From: Epiperipatus broadwayi
Lineage: Eukaryota > Onychophora > Udeonychophora > Euonychophora > Peripatidae
Length of the DNA stretch: 64,000 nucleotides
NCBI GenBank assembly: GCA_028023455.1
Contig: JAQFVV010012509.1
Coordinates: forward strand, 682,001-746,000
Direction: 5' to 3'
The translations under genes were made by a program, and so were the position numbers. Below the pieces are notes generated by a model. It saw only the letters and a list, made by a program, of their open reading frames with translations. It searched no databases and was not told the origin of the DNA. Of this stretch, positions 23,460-37,450 are shown piece by piece (position 1 is the first letter of the stretch; each line of letters begins with the position of its first letter).

Positions 23460-26400
23460 AAAATATTTGTAAAAAAATTGGAAATCAAAAAATTACTATA
23501 TAAAACAAAACAAAAATGATAACTAATAAGATAGTGTATAATCTATCAACTTTATTGATCTATATAGTTAATAGATAAAAAATAAAGTAACTGCATTTAT
23601 TGTTGAATTCATGGTCAAAAGATTATTAATTTTATCAAAAATGTATTAAATAAATTTTTACTTCATTTGCTACAAATTATTGGTTTGCTTCTATTTCAAT
23701 GGTTATATTTTAAATATACCATTATTTCTATTTACACACTTTTCTGTTATCAAAAACACTAAAATGTCTTTTATTCTTGTAATGTTTCAATCTCTTTATA
23801 TACAAATGGATCTTAAGGGTTTTAATATACTGTATATACATATTGAAATTATATACATCCTTGTTTAAAATATCCTAGTGTACATACGGAACTAATATTA
23901 CCCTACAAAAATATATTAAATACAATCAATTTATATATACAGAAACAAAAAATATATTAAAACAATATCAATTATTAAACAAAAATATATAAATGATATA
24001 TAAAATATATGCAGAAATGCAAATCTTTGACAAATGTTGATATTTGTATTTGAATTTATAATTAATATATGTAAAGGGTAGTTTCATTGCCAAGGTATAT
24101 TGAGTAGTCAGAAATAAGAAGGAGTATCAATAGGGATTTAAAACACAATTTACATAGTTAGAATACAGCCAAAGAACACAGAGATAGTCATCTAGTAACT
24201 TAGAACACAAAGAAAGAAATTCACTATAGGTGTATGAGTATATGTGTGTGCATGAGACATTTTTTTGTTGTTTAATACATTACTAAATATATATATTTCA
24301 TTTCACTCTATATTTAAAAAAGATTTATATAATTAAAAAAATATTTATTTCTAAACTAAACTTATAATTAACTGAAATAGATTATTCGGGGATGCATTAA
24401 TTGCTATAATTAATAATTAATTTTTTAATGCATAAAAAAGAAATGTTAAACAACGGAAAAGAAAACTAAGATGTTTAAATCTAAATATTTAGAGATATTA
24501 AGGCAGAAACTATTTTTAATTAGATATTAATCCAATGATTATACATAATTAAATTATAAGATTTGTTTTACTATTCGATTAGATGAATTAAATAATATAC
24601 CAAATTATTTAAAATATATTAAAATTATTAGAAAAATTTAGAATAAGAGAGAACTCATGGTTAAATGATATAAAAGGGATCAACTGCAATATTTTAGAAG
24701 AGTAATAAAAATTATTGTTAAGGAAAAAGACTACTGTGTTCTATGTGATTCCAAGAAAGTTTATCAATTTTAATGTTTTTTCCAATAATGGATGGAAAAT
24801 TTTGTTTTAATTCCAGCCTATAATCCATGGAGAAATAGAGAGAATAATGATTTCCCCAAATTTCCCCGAGAATGGCCACGAATCAAATTCTCAGTACCAA
24901 TAGCTTATGTAAAATGTATTATAGAAAGTCAAATTTCCACCAAACAAATGCTACATTTCAATACTATTTCTAGAAGACAACCAATTTAAAATCATTCATA
25001 GTGACTATAATAAAATGTAAGAATGAAAATGATTTAATTCCACATCATAATATGAAATTTTGTTATTGCTCATAAAAGAAAAAAGAATATATATATATGT
25101 ATATTGTAATGGTACTAGGGTATCCAGCATTTTGCCAACTTGGATTTTTTCCTACCACATCAGAAATCATCAAACTGGAGTTTTTACAATAAAATTATTA
25201 ATTATCAATGAATATTACTTAATAGAAAAATAGCTGTTATGTTTCCTGATTATCTCTATTCCTCTAAGTTAAAATCAATCAGTGTGAAATTTAAAAAAAC
25301 TCACCCCCCCTTTCAAGAATAGCTTTTATTTTGATGAATTGATTTTATAATTGGGTGCCAGTGTATATTAATCACAGCACTACACTCCATACTGGGTTGA
25401 ATGTCTCCCAAAATAATCACTTCTCTTATATTTACCCATTAATAAATAAGTTTGAACTCCTAGCTTTAATTTCACATGTATATGTAGTATGTGTAAACAA
25501 TTATTTAATATGTTTCAAAGCATACTTTATTGATTAAAAAACAATGATTACATAGGTAAGACTGGGCTTACACAGTAAGCATAAGTCTGTTCCTGTGTCT
25601 AAACAGTTCTACTGGGCATAAGATTGTTCACAGATATATAGGAGAGAAAAAGCTTTCTCTGGAGTTCTTTATGTTGTGTTTTTGTTACTCTTAAGGCATC
25701 GAAAGTTGCCTGAATTCAGCTTGTCTAATTCTTTTTTTATATACATTATGTTGATGGATCCCATCATGTGTGCCCTGCTGGTTTTGGTGTGTTGTGTTCT
25801 TTTTTTTTTAGCTGTGTTATTCTGTATTTCTTTTCCTGTTTTTCAACTATAGTGCTGATTTTAGTTTAAATAGTGACCAAGTTGCAGCAAAAATATTTGG
25901 TGGTGGTAGCATGTTATCCATTTTTTTAATTTTTCTAGTTTGAGGTGGAATGTGTTGAGGTTTTATTTTGCATTGTAATCGAAATTGAATTTACATCTGA
26001 TTGTACCAAAGAGAAGAAGAAACACAACATTTTCTAAATGATTGTCTGGGATTGGAAAAGGTAAGACAAATAATGATAAATAACTACCATCAGAAAGACA
26101 CAACAATGGCAAAAATTCTCCAGGTATACAAAAAAAATGCAATCCCAACAATTATTTAATATGTAGGACTAATTAACACAAATAAAAAGAAAAACAAAAC
26201 TTATATAAGACTTTAAAAAACAAAATATTTAATAATAAATGCCAGGATTAAAATGAACATTCTTTTCTTCCTAATCTCAGCAATTATTTCCACTGACAAA
26301 ATAAAAATATAGAATAATGCTAAAAACTGATTTGATTATAATTTTATGAGAATAAGAAAAATATTTTAAATCCCCAAATACATTTATCTGATTAATATTA

Positions 26401-26890
26401 ATTTGTAAGCATAATAATAAATCTCTCCATGTTTATGACTGTCTTATAATAATAAATATTTACATTTTTTTTAAAAAAAGAAAAGCCTTCATTATAGTTT
26501 ATTGGTATTTAACTATTGTTTCACTTCAATTCCAGATACTTTTTATTCTTTTTTCTGCCTTTATTATCAAAAATACTTTTTCAATTCTTGGATAGTCTTG
26601 TTTTCAGTGATTTTTAATTCTTTTAAGGATTATCTGGAGACATTTAAACAGATGAGTCCAGCTTCTATTTAATGTTGATTAATTACTAGGAAACAGATTT
26701 GGGAAAGCGCATAGAATACTGGTCAGGGCAAATCCACAATAATTCATTAGTACACAACACATAAAGAAGTTAGCAACAATGGCAGAGTATAATATACTAG
26801 GGATATCTAGCCATACATGTTGGATATTTTCAAACTATGTTTTGGATTTCTATGAATTAGCAAGTGATTTCTCAATTTTCAATCTCAGCC
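23460..26890. other. AT-rich stretch, nothing recognised
   Basis: A long featureless stretch. The somewhat less AT-rich part at 25560-25800 was checked on both strands and no family was recognised. Frames of 60-69 codons look fortuitous. Confidence 0.5.
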
Positions 26891-26894
26891 ATTT

Positions 26895-26965
26895 TGTTTT
26901 GGCAAGATTGCTCAGTTGGTTAGAGTGTTCAGGATTTATCCAAAACTAAGATAACCTTTAGTTAG
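26895..26965 (+). repeat. Possible tRNA-like SINE head, fragment
   Basis: TTGGCAAGATTGCTCAGTTG followed by GTTAGAGTGTTC resembles an A-box region of a tRNA-like head, comparable to the one at about 1960. No clear B box follows at the right distance, so this is at best a fragment. Confidence 0.3.
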
Positions 26966-27699
26966 ATAGATGATGATTTGCATCATTACCAAGCTTATTA
27001 GTAGTCTCAAATATTAGAGAAACTTAGTAAACAGTCACAATATTATCACTGTAATAGTTAAATTATATTTCTGGCTAGCATTGTCATTTATCACTTGGCA
27101 AACCATGATATTAAATAAATATTGTAGGCATATTAAATTCTTATATGCATAGATTATTCACTAAGTATGAAAGTCAGCTAATATATTTAAATGAGTCCAA
27201 ACACTGTATTACTCTGGACTGATTCCATTGTATAACGCTTGCGTCTATTTGATCTCAATGTGATCTCTAAATAGTGTAATTTAATTTATTTTTCATTACT
27301 AATAATTTTAATAAATGTATTTAAATTTATCCTGTCTTTATTATTCTTTTATCATATTCTAATCCAGTCCACTTATTTATTAATTATATTACCAGATATT
27401 ATTATACAAAATGTCAATATTATATTAGCTTAGCCATTAGAGATGTTTAGTCCAATTTTATGCGATGTGTGTGTGGTTAGCCATAGGGTCTCACATTTTC
27501 CCTGTTCAGATCCATCTTACAATTAAAATTAAAGCCCATGTGTAACCTCAGAAATGTCATTCATATGGTATTAAATCATAGATTGCTGGGAAATGAGTTG
27601 GAGCTTGGTTCGAACTCTGGATCTTATCATCCCATTTTGATCCACTTTAGTGTATTGGACTCTGGATTTTGTTATGTGAATGTACAAATCTGTTAACAA

Positions 27700-28210
27700 T
27701 ATAGATAATACATTATCAATATATTTTTATCTATTAAATGCTTTTAACATTCTTAAGTTTTGATTGTAAATTAGATTTTAGCATTGTGTGAACTTCTTAT
27801 AATCAACATATAATGCATTGGTCAAACTCATTCCTTGCCGTATATAAAAACAATTCAACTGTTTGTAAAAAATTGAAAGTCAACAGAAATGCCATTAAAA
27901 AAATGAGTTTGAATTATTCATTCTTTGTTTATGTTAAGCAGACTATGATTAGTTTAAATATAGATAATACATTATCAATATATTTTTATCTTACAAATGC
28001 TTTTAACATTCTTAAGTTTTAATTGTAAATTAGATTTCAGCTTTGTGTAAACTTCTTATAATCAACCAATAATGAGTTAGTCAAATTCATTCCTGGCCAT
28101 ATAAAAACAATTCAACTGTTGGTAAAAAAAAAAATTAAAAGTCAACAGAAATTCTATACAATAAAAAAAAGTTTGAATAGATTGTTCTTTTTTTATGCTT
28201 AACACAATAG
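27700..28210 (+). repeat. Tandem duplication, about 258 bp unit, two copies
   Basis: The block starting TAGATAATACATTATCAATA at 27703 starts again at 27961 and continues through AACATTCTTAAGTTTT, TTCTTATAATCAAC, AAAACAATTCAACTGTT and AAAGTCAACAGAAAT. Copies are well preserved. No gene is duplicated with it. Confidence 0.85.
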
Positions 28211-28214
28211 TTGA

Positions 28215-29248
28215 GATTTTTTTTTAATATTTTGCAAACTAGCTTATATATACTAAATGTAATTATTGTTCTTACTACACTATTGTATGTGCAACTTGTT
28301 GGATTGATTTTGTGAGGTTGAATATGTACATATTTTAGTGAATTTTTTAAATTGAATTTAATTAAAGCTTTTACTTTCGAATATCGGCCTTTCAAGCCAA
28401 TTGTGCAAATGCTTTGCGAGTGTTAAATAATAAATGAATACCCTCTGACCAATACAAGATATAGAATTTATGCAGGAATAAAAAGAATCCCTCTTATTCC
28501 TATGACTCAAATATTTATATATGAGCAAATCTGAAGTACTGGCAATTGTATACAGACGCTATAAAAATAAATGCTTATTTAAAGCTTTTGAAAGTTTTAG
28601 TGACTTTTTCTATGGAAGTACTCATTCCGTTCAATGCATGGATGCTTCGTCCCTGATATATATATACATACATACATACATACATACAAAAAAATAATTG
28701 TGTATACATGTAAGGACATGAAGATTTAAGTTATTTAGACTATATTAGAAATTCTCTCTGAATAAATTAAAGTTAGTTAAGTGCTCTCTGTAATCTAAAA
28801 ATATATCATGAAAATATTGTTAATTAAAATTATGTTTCCTAGGAACTTTTGTTATGTGAGCACACATATTTGTTTATAGTTATTTTATATTTTATTTAAA
28901 TTAGTTATACATTATGAAAAGATTTTGTTTATATTATGTGACATGCCTGATATGCATGTCATACGTTAGAGAAAAATCACAGCACTATAAATTTAAAGAT
29001 TATAAAACATGCATAAAAATCCTACACAGAATTGATATCTAAGAATAAAAGTTCACACTGTTATGGCAGACACTTAATTATTTAAGGTAATTTGGAAGCT
29101 AAACTTTTGTACTGTCAATGAAGAGTAAAAAGTCAATTTAATGATGTATAATTGATTGCTTTGTTTTATCGGCATCCCTAATGAAAGCATGGTATCTATC
29201 TATCCCTGTGTGTTTCAACTGTGTGTTTATTTAGAATAGAGATTGATG
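28215..29248. other. AT-rich stretch with a microsatellite
   Basis: Contains a TATATA run followed by (CATA)n at about 28655-28690. Nothing else was recognised. Confidence 0.55.
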
Positions 29249-29263
29249 ATAATAACATTTTGT

Positions 29264-29332
29264 ATTTGCAGGCAGTTGCCCGGGTTGCGGGTTCACGTCC
29301 CGGCTGATGCTTATGACACTTTAAAAAAAAAA
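29264..29332 (+). mobile_element. tRNA-derived SINE, 5'-truncated
   Basis: Same variant as 22015-22136 but starting at the internal GCAGGCAGTTGCCCGG, so the A box is missing. The B box GGTTCACGTCC, the GATGCTTATGACAC end and an A-rich tail remain. A perfect 15 bp target-site duplication, ATAATAACATTTTGT, is at 29249-29263 and 29333-29347, showing that the truncation occurred at insertion. Confidence 0.9.
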
Positions 29333-29349
29333 ATAATAACATTTTGTTA

Positions 29350-31795
29350 TGAAAGTTATAAGAATAAAATATTACTAAGCCAAAAAAATTAAGAAAGTTG
29401 TTGTCCCATAATTAAGAAATATTTATTTGTAAAGAACATGCCAAATATTTTAAGAAAGAATTTTATAAAGTTAAGTTTTATAAATAATATGATTGAATTG
29501 ACTCCAAGTTTAAAGATAGTAATGATAAATATTAAACAGTTGTATGAAGTAATATTTTAATAAATATAGGGAAGACATTTGAAGTAATGTTTTGGAATCA
29601 ATTTTCTGTCTGGAGTGAAATACACATCATACAAATAGGTTCTGATATTTTTGTATGGGATGGTTCACATTTGATATCTAGTAATCATTGTGGTACATTA
29701 CTCATTAGAAAACATCAGTAATAATAAAGTTATAAAAGATCCTTAACTGCCTACTATTTAAATTTAATGTTTAATGAGATTATGATAATATGGTTCTGTG
29801 CTGGTGAAATATTAATATATCACAGGTGCCATTATACATACATACATTTATGTGGAATATTATAAGACATAAAGAGGTAAATGAGAAATAAAAAATAAAT
29901 CTATTGGATTCTTTAATGAAAGGTTAAGAGAAATTAGTGACATTGTAATTTCAGTAAACATAAAAAATTTTATATTGTAGAAGATACTAGTGAAGTTATA
30001 TGTAATTCATTTTATACTAACCTATTAATAAAATATATAATTTTATTTAAAATTTAATTTGTGGGTGTGTTGCAGTTTATTTTAGAATCAATCCTAAAAT
30101 ATGATGAAACTCTATAAATCAATTTTGGAATAAAACATGAAAAAAATATATGAAATATGTACTACACAAGGGCATCTACTTAGTTCTTTGTGGAATTGTT
30201 TAGATGTTTCTACCTTTAAAGTCAAGGCACATTATTAGATGCATATTATTAGATACAATACTAGATAGGTTTATGAGGATGAATTCTATTTTTATTATAA
30301 GTATTCTTTCTTCCCTACAGGCATGTTAAATATTGTTTACTTTTATTTCATACATATTTTGTGTTATTTTGTGTATTAATTATTTTTTACTTTTATTTAT
30401 TTAATATACATTTTTTATTGTAAAGTATATTATTTTCTTCATTTTATTTAATATTAAACTTGTAACAGTAAATTCAATACTGATTGTGGCCAACATAAAT
30501 TCAAAAATAATTATCGATCTTTTTTTATAGAATTTCATTTCAGTGTACATCTAATTTGTCATTATTTTTTTTTAAGTAATTGACATTGTTTTGGTAAATT
30601 AAATATTTTTATTGCAAAATATATTATTTTTTTTTATCTTATTTAATATATTCTTGTAGCCATAAATTTAATAAATACAGACGTTTATTTTTTGACTAGT
30701 TTTTGTTTCACTGTATGATAAATACTATGTAGTTATATTAAGTAGATAGATCATATAAACACACCAAATAATCAAAAAATGAGTAGACTCAATCTATTGA
30801 ATTGCATACTGTTCTCATTTAGATATAACAATTTTTTTGTGCTTGAATAATTTCCTACTTGAGAGACCAAGTTTGTAGTAAATCATTATAATTTCATTAT
30901 CTGGAATAATTTTTAAAATCATTAATTTACTTAATGATTCATTTATTTTTTGCTGAATAATTTATTTATCTTGTCTAAATTTTAATTATTTGCTATGAAT
31001 TCTGAGTTAAAACATCAATTGTATTTTTAAAATATTAGTTGTCAAAGTTTATACTGCGTAATAAAAACATTTCAGTTAAATATTAAATATTTTATTTACT
31101 ACTATTTTGATTTTGGAATTCTTAGTTTATATATTGTATAAAATGGTGTGTTTTTTTTTTTGCTTCTCTGACAGAATTTTTTTTTTTTTTTTAAAAAAAA
31201 AAGGCATTACCTACCAACTTGAAGTATTATGTAAATTGTTAAAAATACATAAATTTGTCCAACAACTTATTTCAATTATCTATAATATATAAATTTATTT
31301 AAAAGCACATTGATTACATAAGTAATATTTACTGAGGCTGTAACCTCAAGAATATAATATATATATTAAATTAAAATTTAAAATTAATTAAAAAAATAAT
31401 AATTTTCTAAATTTTAATTATTATTATTTAGTTGATAGTGCAAGTGATATACAACTGCAAAAGATAATAACAAAAAGCAACATTGGACCTTTTATCCTCC
31501 TCTTTAGAAAATTGTTTTTTGCAAAGCATTCACATTCTGCAGAAAATTTTAATAAATAATTTTGTTATCCATAATGTGAATATTTTTTTGCACATTTATT
31601 TTTACATATACAGGCAGTCTTTGAATTTTATACCTAATTGGTTTCTGAAATGTGTAAGAAAGTTGAAATGTACAAAAATAGAACAATGTAAAAAAAAAAA
31701 ACATCAAAAAGTTTTTAAAATATTTATTTTTAATGAGATGTATTAGCATATACATAAATAACACTTTATTGATTAGTATCTGGTGTTTTCTTTAT
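29350..31795. other. AT-rich stretch, nothing recognised
   Basis: Long poly-T tracts near 30560, 30630, 31150 and 31180, with no supported gene, RNA or repeat. Confidence 0.5.
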
Positions 31796-31805
31796 AAATT
31801 GAATT

Positions 31806-31899
31806 TTTTTTTTTCCATATGTCCATAGCATTGGGACGCGAACCCACAACCGTCTGCAACCAACTACTTGCTTGCAAGGTCGGCTAACAACGCTTGACA
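31806..31899 (-). mobile_element. tRNA-derived SINE, minus strand
   Basis: Read on the minus strand: GTTAGCCGACCTTGCAAGCAA, then AGTAGTTGGTTGCAGACGG, B-box-like GGTTCGCGTCCC, then a GGACATATGG end and A tail. Part of the A-box region is deleted. The AGTAGTTGGTTGCAG segment marks a second SINE variant shared with 50981-51090 and 51498-51605. A perfect 10 bp target-site duplication, AAATTGAATT, is at 31796-31805 and 31900-31909. Confidence 0.9.
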
Positions 31900-31909
31900 A
31901 AATTGAATT

Positions 31910-33060
31910 ATTATTATTATCATTTTTCTTTTGCCCTTTGTATAAAAGTTGAGGACTGCCTATAGAGTCTAAGTATAACATTTTTAAAAAGCAATAATTA
32001 AAGTAATAAATCAAACACTAATTTATTTTTACTATTTTCACTTAATTAGTTAATTATTCCAATTCATTAATCATGAATCACATATAACTACTGGACTAAA
32101 ATTCAAAAAATAAAAAGCTTGTTAGTTACTGGATTTGTTTATCTTTAATTTTATTTTTAAATGTATGTGTATATATACACACAGTTTGCATATATATGTT
32201 TTAAAATAAACACACACACACACACACGTATATATAAATGTGAGTAAATTCACTGTGAAAATTTCTTTAGTGTCCTGGAAAAGGCTTGGAACTAAATATT
32301 ACTGGTATGGTAACATTATTGTACAATTTGATATCTAGTATGTTTTAGCCAGACATGGACAATCTGTGACCTACTCACTAACATATCATTAATTAATATA
32401 ATAATTAATTTTATATTTATGGCTTTTATTTTATGCCATATTTTTCCTGATTAATATGATTGTTTTGGAAGATAATTTTGTTTTAGGTTCTGGATTTGGG
32501 ATGGATTACCTTAAATATAACTATTTTAAGATAATTTATAGCAGATGCTTGATGCAACAAATGAACTTTTGGAATAAATTAATTTATAATATCTGACCAT
32601 AATACATATGTATTCATACATGAAGTATTTGGAATTCATTATTTTTTGTTTTATAATATTCCCTAGTTAGTGGACACATTTGAAAAATTGATAGGACAAT
32701 TTGAAATGATATATGTAGTATCTTTTTTAAAAAAAAAAAAAAAAAATAAAGAACAACTTAAAATTACAATTAAGATAAATTTTTAATTTAGTAATCATAA
32801 TATTAATTTATTAAATGCTTGTTGTAAATATCTATTTCTTCTACACAAATTATAAGAAAAAAATGAGTTTTTTCACATATTATAATTGTACTAGTTTCAA
32901 ATTTTGTCCCCTAAAAAATTTATATTTTAAAAGGATATTAATTATAGGATTTTTTTTTACCATAAGTTATTAAATTTTTTAATAGAAGATCATTTTATAT
33001 TTCTGCAAAACAGTTTTCATTAAACTTTTAAACATATTAAAACTTATTTGAGTATTATTT
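31910..33060. other. AT-rich stretch with a (CA)n microsatellite
   Basis: A (CA)n run lies at about 32210-32227 beside (TA)n DNA. Poly-A occurs near 32735. Nothing else was recognised. Confidence 0.55.
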
Positions 33061-33069
33061 CTAAAATTA

Positions 33070-33740
33070 TCTAAGGTTTAGATACATTCATCATCATCAT
33101 TAACCATTATCAATCCACTGAAGGATGAAGGTCTCTCCAAGTTCAATCCATCTTCTCCAATCTTTAGCTTCTTTTCTCCACATCACCCCTGCACCCTTTC
33201 TTATTTCATCTATCCATCTCACATGTGGTCTCTTTCTGGGTCTTTTACAATCTCTTGTAATCCAGTTTAAGATTTCAATTGTCCATCTACTATCATCTCT
33301 TCTAGCAATATGTCCAGCCCAACTCCACTTCAATCTTTTAATTTTTTCAATGAGATCAATAACACCTGTTTGTTCTCTTACCCATACATTGCCTTGTCGA
33401 TCTCTTCTTGTTACCCCCAACATGCATCTCTCTGTATTTCTCTGAGTGGTCTGAAGTCTCTGTATTGCTCTTCTAATAAGTGTCCAAGTCTCAGATCTAT
33501 AAGTAAGAACTGCTAAAACACATTTGTTAAAAACCTTCCTTTTCAAACATATAGGCATATTTCCTTTTAGTATCAAGTTATTTCTACCAAAAGCACTCCA
33601 ACCAAGTTTAATTCTATGATTAATTTCCTCCATTATGTTTCCATCTGTATTAATAATCTGACCAAGGTATTTGTAACTGTTAACTTCTTCCGCAGAAAGG
33701 AGTTTTCTATTAACTGAAAGGAGACCCTTTGATTTCTCTT
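33070..33740 (-). pseudogene. RTE-like LINE, 3' segment of RT protein
   Basis: An uninterrupted frame runs on the minus strand from about 33727 to 33100. It holds the C-terminal part of the craniofacial development protein 2-like RTE polyprotein: SYKYLGQIINTDG, HRIKLGWSAFGRNN, CLKRKVFNKCVLAVLTY, LKWSWAGHIARRDD, then WRRWIELGETF at the end. After the stop only about 30 bp remain, ending in a (TGA)n-like microsatellite (33079-33094). A short 3' UTR with a trinucleotide tail is typical of the RTE clade. It abuts the 5' part of the same kind of LINE in opposite orientation at 33741. Confidence 0.85.
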
Positions 33741-36410
33741 GGAGGCCTTAAAGGAACCAAGCAGGGAAAATTCCTAATGTCCACTCCATACATTCTTGTC
33801 ATCGCAGCTGTTATTACTAAGTGATTATTCATATAGTATATGAACATGGATGGGCTGCTCACCAACACGCATTAGGCAGCATGGTGAGTTCATTGGCTTT
33901 TTATCTCTGGATTTAAGATCAAGAAACACCATGGTCTTTCTTCTCAGTTGCCTGATAAGGCAGACTGAATGTTTGTGTAAATAATAAATATTTTTCCAAT
34001 ACATATATACAATTATGAAAGACAAAAATAAATCATGGCCCTTATTCCCCGGAGGCTGTAAAGTCACCAACCAAGGTAGCAGTTGGTGGCCGAAGGCGGA
34101 GGGTGCTAAAAATCCCCTGATTGTAGACCCAGGCTGCCATTTGATGATGACTTTTTATTTAGGTACTTACAACTGCAGATCACTTTCAAGTGAAGGAAGA
34201 TTGCAAGAATTAGAAAAATAACTGTCTTATATCAAATGGGACATTATTAGACTTTGTGAAGTTAGAAGAAAAGGTGAAGAGACAAATTGATTTAAAAAGT
34301 GGACATGTACTCTATTATAAAGGCACAAATATTGAAAATACAAGTGGAGTAGGATTCATTATGAATAAAAAGTGGAAGAACAACATTGTGGAGATTGATG
34401 GTGTATTGAACAGAGTGGCAAGATTAGTTATATAACTTAATAGCAGATACCAAATGCAGATTATTCAGGTTTATGTCACAATAAGTTCTTATAGTGATGA
34501 AGTAGTAGAATTATATAGTGATGAAGTAGTAGGAGATTTTTATATGGATATACAAAAGGCTTTTGATCAGAGTAAATGACATTTTAAAATTGTTATGGGA
34601 GACTTTAATGCTAAAATTGATAAACAAATAAAAGACAAAAGTGCTGTAGGTAATTTTCGTTATGGTAATAGAAATGAAAGAGGACATAGACTTGTGGAGT
34701 TTGCAGAAAAGGAAAAACTTTATATTATGAATTCTTTTTTTGAGAAAAATGTTAAAAGGAAATGGACATGGAAGCATCCAAATGAAGGTACAGCAGAATT
34801 GGATTATATTTTGACTAATAGAAAATACATATTTCAAGATTGTAATGTTCTTAATAAATTTAACACAGGAAGTGATCATCGATTAATAAGATGTAAGATA
34901 TGTGTTAATGCAAAACTAGAGAGACAAAAATTATTAAGAAAAACAATATTTACAGATGATATTTCTAATCTTCAGAAACATTCTAATGAATTTAAATTAG
35001 AACTTACAAATCGGTTTCAAGTATTAGTTGATTTTGAACATGATTCAGATTTGAATGAAATTAATATGAAAATAACTGATACACTTTTAAAAACTGCAAC
35101 AAAGATAGCTGGTAGAAAAAAGCAGCAATTGACCAATAAAATTTCTACTGAGACTAGAGAATTTATGAAGAAAAGAAGGAATATGAAGATATACAAAAAT
35201 GATACATTAAAAAGGATTGAATATCTCAAATTTTGTAAAATGGTGTGGAAAAGAGTTGAAAATGATATAAGAAAGTATAACTGTGAACTAGCAAGGAAAC
35301 CTGTAGAAGAAAATAAAAGTCTCAAGAATGTAAAACAACATTTTGGTATTGGTAGAAAATTTATATCTGCAATAAGAAAAAAGAGGGAATTATTACTAAA
35401 AAGAGAGATGACATCATGAAATGGGTAGAAGACTTTTATCAAGAATTATATAGTAATAAAGAACAAGTACCTCCTATATCTATTACATCTTCTGAATTGT
35501 CCAGAATTTTAAATGACGAAGTGAAACATGCAATTAAATGTATGAAAAAAGGAAAGGCTCCAGGTAATGAAGGAATTATAATTGATATATTAAAAGAAGC
35601 AGGTGAAGAAATAGAATTTTTTTTAGCAAAGTTATATACCAAATGTCTAAATGATAAAGATGTACCAGATGATTGGAAGAATGCAGTAATAATATTAATA
35701 TTTAAAAAAGGTGATAAAGAAGATATTAGAAATTACAGATCTATCAGCCTTTTATCAGTTTTATGCAAAATTTTTACCAAGATAATTACAACTCATCTAC
35801 AGGGAATATTGGATTTCCACCAACCAAGAGAGTAAGATGAATTTAAAAGTGGTTTTAGTACAGTAGATCATATCCAGGTACCGAGAGAAGTTATAGAAAG
35901 GACAAATGACTATGAGTTGTCATTATGTTTTGGATTTGTAGATTATGAAAAGGCATTTGATTCTATAAACATTTCTTCAGTGGTTAAAACATTGGATCAT
36001 CAAGGTATAGATCCAGGATATTATCATATTTTAAAGAATATTTATAAAAATGCAACAGCAACAATTAGATTACATAATGATACTGGGAAAGTCAACATTG
36101 AGAAGGGTGTAAGACAAGGTGACTCCATATCTCCAAAACGTTTTACAGCAGTGCTTCAAGAAATATTTTGTGGATTAAAATGGGAAACTAACAGAGTGAA
36201 AGTAAATGGAGATTATTTAAGTCATTTAGATTTTGCAGATGATGTAGTTGTTTTTGCAAATAATGCTTCAGAGCTGCAGGAAATGTTGCAGGAGTTATCA
36301 GATGAAAGTAGGACTAAAGATAAATGTTAAAAAGACTAAGGGAATGTTTAATTGATTTGCTCAAAATGTGAAAATAAAGATAGATTACGATGAATTAAAC
36401 ACATTAATAT
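33741..36410 (+). pseudogene. RTE-like LINE, 5' UTR, endonuclease and RT up to motif C
   Basis: The 5' end (AAGGAACCAAGCAGG) matches a second copy starting at 60071. From about 34160 the AP-type endonuclease reads LGTYNCRSLSSEGRLQELEK, WDIIxLCEVRRKGEE, then MGDFNAKI (34595), ELDYILTNRKYIF and SDHRLIRCKI, covering the catalytic Asp/Asn/His set. The RT follows: GKAPGNEGIIIDILKEAG (about 35560), the KKGDKEDIRNYRSISLL finger motif, FVDYEKAFDSI (motif A, 35932), GVRQGDSISP (motif B) and FADDVVVFA (motif C, 36232). Frames 34595-35419, 35416-35835 and 35917-36330 are separated by shifts or stops, and the region before 34595 has several stops, so it is dead. Homology stops at about 36395, just where the minus-strand 3' segment begins in protein terms. 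Confidence 0.9.
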
Positions 36411-36414
36411 AATA

Positions 36415-37290
36415 CATATATAGATTAAAACAACAAAAAGAAAATAATTTATGTTTCATTTTTTTCTTGCTTTCAGAATTAATTTAAAACGTAAAAAATT
36501 GCTTTTATTAAAAAATTAGGTCAATAATTTGTATATCAAATGCTCAATTAAGATAATTCCAGGCATAAAGACATAATATCCTAATTCCTAGAGCCCTGTT
36601 TTGCCAATTTATTATTGTAGTAAAATCTTTAATGAATTCATATATATATTTAAATACTATATGTCTAACATAAATCGATAATTAAAACTGTTTGCATATA
36701 CACATTTTTCTTTTCAGTACAATAAAATATTTTTTGTATTAAAAGAATTGTCTTGCCCCCAAAAACTAATCAAAAATTTGTTTTAAATATATAAAAAAAA
36801 GTTCAAAATATTTTTTTTAATCATAATTTAAAAATTTCCCCATGAAATTTATATTTTTAAAACTCATTTATATCCACTGTATATGTGCATGTAACATTAC
36901 TGTTTTAATAGCTAATAAAGAATTTAACTTTTGTACCTTTATATAAAAGCATTCAGGAAAAATGCCTTGTTTGTCAATCCTAGACGTGATCCTGGACATA
37001 TTGTTAAGAGATCACTATGATAGAATGATGAGCATATTACTGTTTTTGTGTGTATGTGTGTAAAAAAAATTTATGAGTTGGTTAGTATAAGAATTACTTT
37101 CCTCAACCAAAAATTTAATCAGCAATCACATGCATAATTTATCAACTAAACCAATTAATAGGAGGCACATAAATTACTAAAAAGTATATACATATATATG
37201 TGTGCATATGGAAGTACAAAAAGTTGTGAAGTGTATTTTTTCTATGACTCAACAATTATCTTTTATAAAAATCGTGGTTTAATGTTTAAA
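36415..37290. other. AT-rich stretch, nothing recognised
   Basis: No supported feature between the LINE and the family E array. Confidence 0.5.
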
Positions 37291-37399
37291 ATCTCATCAT
37301 TAATCTATGGTAATCTCTAATGATTATCATTATTGTAATCACTAATATTCATCAATCTGCGATAATCATTAAAAATGATATAGGTTTATGTGGAAAATT

Positions 37400-37450
37400 G
37401 TAACTTGGACCAACTGTTGAATGCTGGTTCAACACAAAATGCATCTTGAA
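37400..37450 (+). ncRNA. Relic hammerhead, family E, unit 1
   Basis: ACCAA, then CTGTTGA in place of CTGATGA, a TGCTG-GTT-CAACA stem II with a mismatch, and AAAA in place of GAAA. The positions match the family A ribozyme at 49077-49137 one for one. Inactive by sequence. Confidence 0.5.

Noticed and set aside
32205-32230. Possible Z-DNA or promoter element at the (CA)n run
   Set aside because: An ordinary microsatellite beside (TA)n DNA, with no other promoter evidence.
34511-34879. 122-codon minus-strand frame
   Set aside because: Antisense of the LINE endonuclease; no independent support. The same holds for 35017-35442 and 33125-33445.
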